From Archivesica marissinica (lineage: Eukaryota > Mollusca > Bivalvia > Venerida > Vesicomyidae): 64,000 nucleotides of DNA. The notes beneath the pieces are model-generated. The model saw nothing but the letters and a program-made list of their open reading frames with translations. It was not told the origin of the DNA and searched no databases. The translations under genes were made by a program, and so were the position numbers. The stretch lies in the NCBI GenBank assembly GCA_014843695.1, contig CM026394.1:38580382-38644381 (forward strand), given 5' to 3'. Below, piece after piece: positions 56,760-64,000 of this stretch (positions within the stretch are counted from its first letter, which is position 1; every line of letters begins with the position of its first letter).

Positions 56760-56945
56760 TACACTAATAAACACAAATCTTCTTTTTCTTTTTATGATTG
56801 CCAATGAGTTTGGCTAATATAATATTTATTTTCAAATAGTATCCACTTTACTGCCCTTTCGGGAGCCTCATTGTACTACAATACACAACCGCACAACCAC
56901 TTCTGTTAGTGTGAACGTCCGTAATAAGAAATAGTTCGGGTATAA
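56760..56945 (-). repeat. Dispersed repeat, partner of 20620-20830
   Basis: On the minus strand it carries GGACGTTCACACTAACAG and GTGCGGTTGTGTATTGTA. The ordered blocks match 20.6 kb at roughly three-quarters identity by eye. Confidence 0.6.
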
Positions 56946-57236
56946 TTTCAAGTTAGTTTCAGCTTGCTGTCAACAATTGCTGTCAAACTACAGACAAATA
57001 GGACTAAATGGACCATCACTGTGAACCCAAGAACGACGGAGTCGAAATGAACATTCATACGCGCAAGTGGCAAGGACAGTTCTGGGCGTTCCAGCATCAC
57101 CGTTACCACCGGAAGCAAATACAAAGAGATTGTCGAAATTTTAAATGGTGTTTGTCTCCTCAAACTTTCACATACAGGGAACTCTTAGATACTCATGGAT
57201 ATACACGCTCATTGATTCATCAATGTGAATACTTTG

Positions 57237-57412
57237 GAAGTCGTGATAGCGCAGTGGATGAGCGTTTGCTTCAGGTGCGAAAGGTCCGGACAAGTACTCC
57301 GCTGGAGCCGTTACGATTGTGCCCTTAGGCAAGGCATTTAAATTCCACAACGCCTCTTCTCCCTCCGTCATGGCGATGGATTCCATCAGGAATGAGGTCT
57401 CGAGAGTTTGAA
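57237..57412 (+). mobile_element. SINE-C copy, tail missing
   Basis: GGAAGTCGTGATAGCGCAG to GAGGTCTCGAGAGTTT; the B box is destroyed (GGACAAGTACTCC). Confidence 0.85.
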
Positions 57413-57506
57413 CAGTTTGATAAGCCATATAGGCTTGACACTATACATACAAACATTTTAAGCCATATCCAATCATGTTTTAAAATGGCATCCCGTCACA
57501 TCAGAC

Positions 57507-57782
57507 GGATCTATAGACCAGTGGTAACACGCTGGACTGGTTATCCAGGGATCGCAGGTTCGATCCCCCGTCTGACCATAATAAAATTAATAATCTTTCA
57601 GATGAGACGTTAAACCGAGATCTCGTGTCGGTGCTTTACACCGTGCACGTAAAAGAACCAGAGGAGAATCTGGAATGGGTTTCTGTCTGTATCATTGCAT
57701 TATCCTCCAAAAATCTAAAATGACTAATCTCTTCAGGAGGCGCCGCTCATATAGGCAACCGGTAGCGACGATAAATAATAAA
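57507..57782 (+). mobile_element. SINE-B copy
   Basis: Full length from GGATCTATAGACCAGTGG to AGCGACGATAAATAATAAA. Confidence 0.92.
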
Positions 57783-57789
57783 ACGCACA

Positions 57790-58685
57790 CACACCACACG
57801 CACGCACGCACACACACACACTTTGAACCCTAAACCACGTGTCCAGATCACAAGCGTATGTGGAAAGGTGTTGCTAGGTAAATTGCAACGTTAATTAAAC
57901 TTTACAAAAACAAAACAACACATTTCTAAACGGTCACCTGATGTTTTATAATATTTGGAGCCAACTAACAAATATACAACATCAATATTTTATTATTGTC
58001 ATTTAATGCATTTTATTCCATATGAGGATACAGCATTTCACTGGCTTAAGCATATATATTTGACCTTATAAGATAAGATAAGACATTTTTTATTATAGTG
58101 ACATGTGCGTTCATACATACAATATTACAATAAATATATAATTTTACAATAGCACCCGGCCCAGTGGACCTATAAGTCACCTTAAACTTTAAATTATAAT
58201 TATTAACAACCGTTAACGGTATACAATATACCATTAGCTATGACAACTGATTTCAATTCACAAGTTATTAAGTATGTACAAATATACATATATGGACATA
58301 TAAGACATTTATAGTACACAAACATTTATGAATACATAATACTTCTTCTCAGCATGTAATATTTCATTATACATTTTCTGGGGTAAGTATTCATAAGTAG
58401 GCAAAGTTTATCAGTTTCTGACATGTTCAAGTAATCAATATTCAAAATAATATCACCATAAATGTCTTGTCTTATTTCTCTGTATAAGTCACAGTCTAAT
58501 TATATAAGATTAACCTAATTTACAACAAATAATTATGTACACAATAAATACAAGTGGATTGAAATGAAAGCTAAATGCTTATTGGATTTCTCTCCAGTTT
58601 TCATTGCATTGCATAAAGATATGTACAACAGTATGAAATATGATTATATGAATATTGATATTATATGATTATTAGTTTGCTCCAA
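57790..58685. other. No gene seen
   Basis: A short CA/CGCA run (57784-57820), then AT-rich sequence. I see no exon or repeat family. Confidence 0.45.
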
Positions 58686-58689
58686 ACAC

Positions 58690-59165
58690 TGTAAGACAAC
58701 AGGTGACCGACTAGGAATGTTGTTGAGTGTAGTGTTGAAGTCAGCATAGCGCACGCGCTTCCGGTATGAACGACCCGGGGTTCCGACTAGGAATGTTGTT
58801 TAGTGTAGTGTTGAAGTCAGCATAGCGCACGCGCTTCCGGTATGAACGGCCCAGGGTTCCGACTAGGAATGTTGTTGAGTGTAGTGTTGAAGTCAGCATA
58901 GCGCACGCGCTTCCGGTATGAACGGCCCGGGGTTTCCGACTAGTAATGTTGTTGAGTGTAGTGTTGAAGTCAGCATAGCGCACGCGCTTCCGGTATGAAC
59001 GGCCCGGGGTTCCGACTAGGAATGTTGTTGAGTGTAGTGTTGAAGTCAGCATAGCGCACGCGCTTCCGGTATGAACAGCCCGGGGTTCCGACTAGGAATG
59101 TTGTTGAGTGTAGTGTTGAAGTCAGCATAGCGCACGCGCTTCCGGTATGAACGGCCCGGGGTTCG
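58690..59165. repeat. 76-bp array of SINE-C-like tRNA heads, six copies
   Basis: The unit GACTAGGAATGTTGTTGAGT plus GTCAGCATAGCGCACGCGC and CGGCCCGGGGTTCC resembles a tRNA head. The last copy runs on as GTTCGGGTCCAGCAATAGCC and GTTACGGTATCCTTAGACAC, which matches the SINE-C body after the B box. Confidence 0.75.
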
Positions 59166-59261
59166 GGTCCAGCAATAGCCGTTACGGTATCCTTAGACAC
59201 GGTGCTTCGTCTCCGTATGCGTTTTAAATATAACACTATAATTCGCTATGTTATATTACAT

Positions 59262-59424
59262 ATGTTATATTTCGGGTTTTACGCCTGCATCAGCACCATT
59301 TCGGGCTATATCGCCGGCGGGCAGTTTACCTAACAACACCTTTCCTGGGCAGGCTCCAGCGGTTAACCAGTACTTGGGTGCACCAACCTCCGTAAGAAAC
59401 TGCCAACTTTTTCATATAAATGAC
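59262..59424 (-). mobile_element. SINE-A, head missing
   Basis: It stops at TTCATATAAATGA. A detached head scrap, GACCTTAACCACTCGACCAC, lies at 59607. Confidence 0.88.
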
Positions 59425-59429
59425 TATAA

Positions 59430-60890
59430 TTCACATGCAAATTTATCCTAGTGTTAGCTTTCGTAAACCACAATTTATTAGTGATTTTGTTACACATATC
59501 TATAAAGGGAGGTAATTTACAAATGGTAATTTAATAAAAGCACGTTCGTTTGTGGGCATATTTTCCCAATTTTACTTTTTTTCATCAAATTTACAACGAC
59601 CTTAACCACTCGACCACGGAAACGTAATATATATATTATATATATCGTACAAAATCAACCGGAAGTAATGGGAGTTACCCCACACATGACCGGAAATCTG
59701 CGAAACCGGAACCACACATCAACCCAGAAGTCATTACCGGAAGAGCGGAAACCACTTGTATTAAAATGTAAAATAGTGTTCATAATAACCTGCAGCTGAT
59801 CGGGTAGTAGACTATCTACATAGTGGTACATTTCAAATAACCTTCCAATCTATTGTTCCGTATGTGAAGAAGATTTAACATTAGTTAAAACACTGTCATG
59901 ACGTCATACATTTGTACTTGCAGTACATTATTATTATTCTTGGACTGCTCTCAAAAGGCCAGAGTATTACATCAAATCCTATGCGTAAATGTTCGAAATT
60001 AACAATTTGAGTGAGTATTATATGTTCTATAAGTGTGTGTATGTGTGTGTGTGTGTTTTAAGTAAGATATATACCTCAAACGGATCCATTACATAAATAG
60101 TAGCACTGTGTTCGATGCTACTCGCCTCACACAGTCCAATATTTTACATATTGTGTCGTTTTCAGCTTATATCCTATGCTTAGAATAGTGTATGTAAAAA
60201 TAATTACTCTTCTTATTTATTTCATCTAGTATACAGTCATAAATGTTTCTTGTATCATCTCCAATGAATGCTCGAGTTTTCAGTGACAGAAAATGAACCG
60301 TGGATAATGGATTTTCTCTGCCACTGGTTGTATGTTAGCTATTTCTGATAATCGTTAACATTCCTCCCTTTCAGAAATAGAAATACATTTTTTCAGCTTC
60401 AGATCTCATGTTTCGTGCCCGCAGGAGGAACGTTCCTCCCTTTGAAAATAGAAATACACGATTCCGGTTTCTGTTAACTTGATAGAAATGAATATTTCGG
60501 CACTTATTACCATAGTACAGATATATGCTTGGACAAGGGAGGAACGTTCCTGCTAGAGAAATTAATGAATGATTTCCGTTTTTCCTTACTTCTGATGCAA
60601 ATATAATTGTTTGCACTATCTTATGTGTTCGTGCCCACAATGGTGCTACGTTCCATCCTTTGAAAATATAAATACACGATTCTGGTTTCTGTTAACTGTT
60701 GATGGAAATGGATATTTCGTAACATTTTTTTTCAGTTTCTGTTAAAGTTGGATAGAAACGTATATTTCCGATTTCGGGAACGTCCCTCCATTTGAGTAAT
60801 GCAGAGCTATGTCAATTGCCTATTTGATGAACAACTTCTTGCACTCCTTGGCCAATGGAGGAACTTTCCTCCTTTGGAGTAATACAGACA
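59430..60890. other. No gene; diverged repeats in the right half
   Basis: From 60360 on, GAGGAACGTTCCTCCCTTTG and GAAAATAGAAATACACGATT recur loosely, an old tandem or dispersed repeat. From 59430 to 60350 nothing is recognised. Confidence 0.5.
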
Positions 60891-60899
60891 TATGTCAAT

Positions 60900-61140
60900 T
60901 GCTGGGGCCGTTACCAGTGTGCCCTTAGGCAAAGCATTTAAATTCCATCTTGTCTATTCTCTCTCCCTCGTGGCGATGGATTCCACCTTGTCTATTCTCT
61001 CTCCCTCGTGGCGATGGATTCCACCTTGTCTATTCTCTCTCCCTCGTGGCGATGGATTCCACCTTGTCTATTCTCTCTCCCTCGTGGCGATGGATTCCAT
61101 CATATCTCGATAGTGTAAGAACTTATTTCGCAATCGCGCT
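60900..61140 (+). mobile_element. SINE-C with 38-bp internal duplication
   Basis: CCTTGTCTATTCTCTCTCCC plus TCGTGGCGATGGATTCCA is repeated four times in place of the single copy in other SINE-C. The element then leads straight into the 15-bp array. Confidence 0.88.
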
Positions 61141-62215
61141 AAACTAAATGTGTATAAACTAAATGTGTATAAACTAAATGTGTATAAACTAAATGTGTAT
61201 AAACTAAATGTGTATAAGCTGAATGTGTATAAACTGAATGTGTATAAACTAAATGTGTATAAACTAAATGTGTATAAAGTGAATGTGTATAAACTAAATG
61301 TGTATAAAGTGAATGTGTATAAACTAAATGTGTATAAAGTGAATGTGTATAAACTAAATGTGTATAAAGTGAATGTGTATAAACTAAATGTGTATAAAGT
61401 GAATGTGTATAAACTAAATGTGTATAAACTAAATGTGTATAAACTAAATGTGTATAAAGTGAATGTGTATAAACTAAATGTGTATAAACTAAATGTGTAT
61501 AAACTAAATGTGTATAAACTATAAACTAAATGTGTATAAACTAAATGTGTATAAACTAAATGTGCATAAACTAAATGTGTATAAAGTGAATGTGTATGTA
61601 TAAACTAAATGTGTATAAAGTGAATGTGTATAAACTAAATGTGTATAAAGTGAATGTGTATAAACTAAATGTGTATAAAGTGAATGTGTATAAACTAAAT
61701 GTGTATAAACTAAATGTGTATAAAGTGAATGTGTATAAACTAAATGTGTATAAACTAAATGTGTATAAAGTGAATGTGTATAAACTAAATGTGTATAAAC
61801 TAAATGTGTATAAAGTGAATGTGTATAAACTAAATGTGTATAAACTAAATGTGTAAAACTAAATGTGTATAAACTAAATGTGTATAAACTAAATGTGTAT
61901 AAACTGAATGTGTATAAACTGAATGTGTATAAACTGAATGTGTATAAACTGAATGTGTATAAACTAAATGTGTATAAACTGAATGTGTATAAACTAAATG
62001 TGTATAAACTGAATGTGTATAAACTAAATGTGTATAAACTAAATGTGTATAAAGTGAATGTGTATAAACTAAATGTGTATAAACTAAATGTGTATAAAGT
62101 GAATGTGTATAAACTAAATGTGTATAAACTAAATTATAAACTAAATGTGTATAAACTGAATGTGTATAAACTAAATGTGTATAAACTGAATGTGTATAAA
62201 CTAAATGTGTATACA
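61141..62215. repeat. 15-bp array grown from a SINE-C tail, about 72 copies
   Basis: TAAATGTGTATAAAC repeats directly after the SINE-C end GCGCTAAACTAAATGTGTAT. Variants with AAAGTGAATG alternate in blocks, showing multi-unit duplication. Its frames read YKLNV or HLVYT repeats and are not genes. Confidence 0.95.
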
Positions 62216-62279
62216 CTAAGGTTGCATATAGGCCATTTACAGTTCGTCAAGAACGTCATTCTGTAGTATATTCAATATT

Positions 62280-62405
62280 GTTTATACAAATGTATTTTAT
62301 TGCGAAACAAGTTTATACTACATTAGATTAATCGTTATCAAGACAGCATTCCTTATGGAATCCATCACCTTGGTGGAGATATAAGAGGAAATGTGGAATT
62401 TAAAG
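62280..62405 (-). mobile_element. SINE-C 3' fragment
   Basis: TTTATACAAATGTATTTTAT to GGAAATGTGGAATTTAAAG, diverged. Confidence 0.8.
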
Positions 62406-62416
62406 ACGCGTTAACC

Positions 62417-62660
62417 GCCTCCGTGATCGAGTGGTTAAGGTAGCTGACTTGTATACCACTGTAACCTATCATCTCTGATGGTCACGGGTTCGAGCCCCGC
62501 TTAGATCGTGTCTCATTTATATGAACAAGTTGGCAGTTTCTTACGGAGGTTGGTGCACCAAGTACTGGTTAACCGCTGGAGCCTGCCCAGGAAAGGTGTT
62601 GTTAGGTAAACTGCCCGTCGCTCAAATGGGAAACCGGTAGCGACGTTAAATAAACTTAAA
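62417..62660 (+). mobile_element. SINE-A with hairpin tail
   Basis: A full-length plus-strand copy with A box TGATCGAGTGGTTAAGG and B box GGGTTCGAGCCCC. The body ends GTTAGGTAAACTGCCC, then the tail CGTCGCTCAAATGGG with AGCGACGTTAAATAAAC, the tail also used by SINE-B. Confidence 0.93.
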
Positions 62661-63010
62661 TAAATAAAATTGTTTTAAAAATGCTGCTGCGTAGATTACT
62701 CCCGACCCATGAAGATACTGTGGATTAACGTCCTATGACAGCTGCTCCGGGTCGATAATAGGCCAGGGCGAGGTTGCAAGCTACAATATACGTCTACAAT
62801 AATGCGTCTGTGCAATACTACATATCGATAACATTCCATTGTGCGTAGTATGTCGTTAATATAAAAGTCATATGCTTACAAAATAACCCGATTATCCCAC
62901 TTCACTTACAAGAAAGAAACACGTTTTTTGACAATAAAATACAGATCAATTCGTTCAGAAGGGGTGCCCCTAATGTAGCGAATTGTAAGGCATTTGGACA
63001 ATATACTAGG

Positions 63011-63173
63011 TACAGTCAACATCTCCATTAAGCAGCCAACCTACATTAAGCAACCAGTTTCCGGATTCCAAATTGTTTTATTGTACATGTGCCCTTTATT
63101 AAGCAGTCATATGTGCTAAGCAGGCACTTTTTATGATTCCATTGGCTGGCTGCTTAAGACGAGTATAACTGTA
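63011..63173. mobile_element. MITE of the TACAGTCAAAC family
   Basis: TACAGTCAACATCTCCATTA at the left and GACGAGTATAACTGTA at the right, with AAGCAGCC and GGCTGCTTAAG arms. Confidence 0.78.
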
Positions 63174-63299
63174 TGCGATGTTTGATATTCTGGCAAAATA
63201 TAATGTATACAATATCGAGACATATATACCTGACGTACATCATGTTTACATAGATACGTTTTATATCATGTGTTAAAGGAAGTGTCTATATGAAGATGA

Positions 63300-63640
63300 C
63301 TTATAAGCCCGTTGGGCCGAGTATTAACTATAGTATTAATTATATTTGCATTGATATCGCATTTCCTTCGATGAACGTATATTCCCTATTTGTATCCATT
63401 TTCAAATGAATTTCTTCACTAATGATATACAGCTGACATGTGTACTCGAAGTTACGGGCATGCGCATTCGCAGTGTTGGGCAGCGTTCCTCGAAAGAAAA
63501 GGCGTGTCTTACAGTTTACGCTGTTCCAAGGATGATCTATTTACCGGACTCGACACACGGCAAGTTGCAAATCTCGACTAAATACATTTGTAATGCTAAG
63601 TGTGCAATAGTTGTTCTTTGTAATGAATGAGACAATTAAA
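63300..63640 (+). repeat. Arm of the foldback-type family
   Basis: TTCCTTCGATGAACGTAT, GATATACAGCTGACATG and GCAGTGTTGGGCAGCG match 15525-15800 in the same order. A 74-codon frame inside is not conserved in the other copies. Confidence 0.7.
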
Positions 63641-63649
63641 TATAATAAT

Positions 63650-64000
63650 TAACTTTGCTTGTATTCAGTGTAATAACACCATCTCATAATTTCTTATATG
63701 CACACACGTGTAATAACACCTTGAAGGATTCTGATTGGTCGAATAAGCTTTATAATTTGTAAATTAAACTTTATTTCTATTTGAATTGGCAATACAAACT
63801 AGTTTAAGTATAGACGCAATTATAACGCTGTTTAACATTTAAATATAACGCTGCTTCGCGTAGTGACGTCATGTCAATTTAGTGACGTCATGACAATTTG
63901 CCCTGACACGTGGCACCAAAATGAAAGTAGCAACGTTACTTATTAATTAAAACTAGCACGCTACGGTAATGTGATAAAAAGGATCGTACACTCGTCGTGA
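63650..64000. other. No gene seen at right edge
   Basis: AT-rich; GACGTCATG words recur near 63865-63900. Nothing recognised. Confidence 0.4.

Noticed and set aside
57001..57165. Possible exon (plus strand reads SITVTTGSKYKEIVEIL, preceded by WTITVNPRTTESK)
   Set aside because: It looks protein-like, but there is an in-frame stop between the two parts and no clear acceptor. I could not assign a family, and it lies on the strand opposite the TEP gene.
61150..62266. YKLNV repeat protein
   Set aside because: The 15-bp array grows continuously out of a SINE-C tail.
63406..63630. 74-codon ORF
   Set aside because: Lies in the foldback-family arm; the frame is broken in the copies at 3.6 and 15.6 kb.

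Overview
This looks like a 64 kb piece of an AT-rich, intron-rich animal genome, most likely a mollusc and probably a bivalve. The reasons are GT-AG introns, many tRNA-derived SINEs and MITEs, long minisatellites, and an invertebrate thioester-containing protein (TEP) gene with interchangeable central exons. The species assignment is inference. There is no bacterial operon structure, and most long open frames are tandem repeats read as protein.

Two gene bodies can be built exon by exon with matching phases. (1) Minus strand, 48147 down to 11672: the C-terminal half or more of a complement/alpha-2-macroglobulin family TEP. It has three tandem candidate mutually exclusive bait-region exons (48012-48147, 43835-44045, 41727-41907), then 17 constant exons. 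These cover the A2M/MG7 segment, a CUB half, the thioester domain with an intact GCGEQ (29646-29822), the MG8 receptor-binding domain and a Cys-rich C-terminus with its stop at 11672-11674. Each bait exon gives a whole number of codons with the constant part (801, 816 or 826 codons including the stop). The N-terminal MG domains were not found and probably lie beyond the right edge or in the assembly gap. (2) Plus strand, 1935-7492: four exons of a type I membrane protein with a mannose-6-phosphate-receptor-homology (MRH) domain, tail-to-tail with the TEP gene. A paralogous copy of its last visible exon (same 127-nt length, same phases) stands alone at 53528-53654, tightly boxed in by two MITEs. 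A THAP zinc-finger fragment lies at 55002-55226 (minus).

The rest is repeats. I use private labels for six tRNA-derived SINE families. SINE-A has a GTCGAGTGGTTAAGG A box. SINE-B is tRNA-Thr(GGT)-like. SINE-C is tRNA-Leu(CAG)-like with tail TTTGTATAAACT. SINE-D is tRNA-Glu-like and shares its tail with C. SINE-E is tRNA-Pro-like. SINE-F has a B box GGTTCGAACC. Some A copies and all complete B copies share a GTCGCT...AGCGAC hairpin tail. DNA transposons include a TTAA-flanked piggyBac-like element, a TIR element with a 9-bp target duplication, two MITE families and a foldback element.

Many minisatellites (15 to 156 bp periods) are visibly expansions of sequence inside those elements. Arrays are dense in the introns on both sides of the alternative bait exons. 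A placeholder gap of exactly 1000 N (50501-51500) interrupts two arrays.

Layout: 1-8 kb MRH gene; 8-11.6 kb repeats with no recognised gene; 11.7-35.8 kb constant TEP exons; 35.8-41.6 kb satellite-filled intron; 41.7-48.1 kb bait-exon cluster; 48.2-52.9 kb arrays and gap; 53-55.3 kb MITEs, orphan exon and THAP fragment; 55.4-64 kb repeats.
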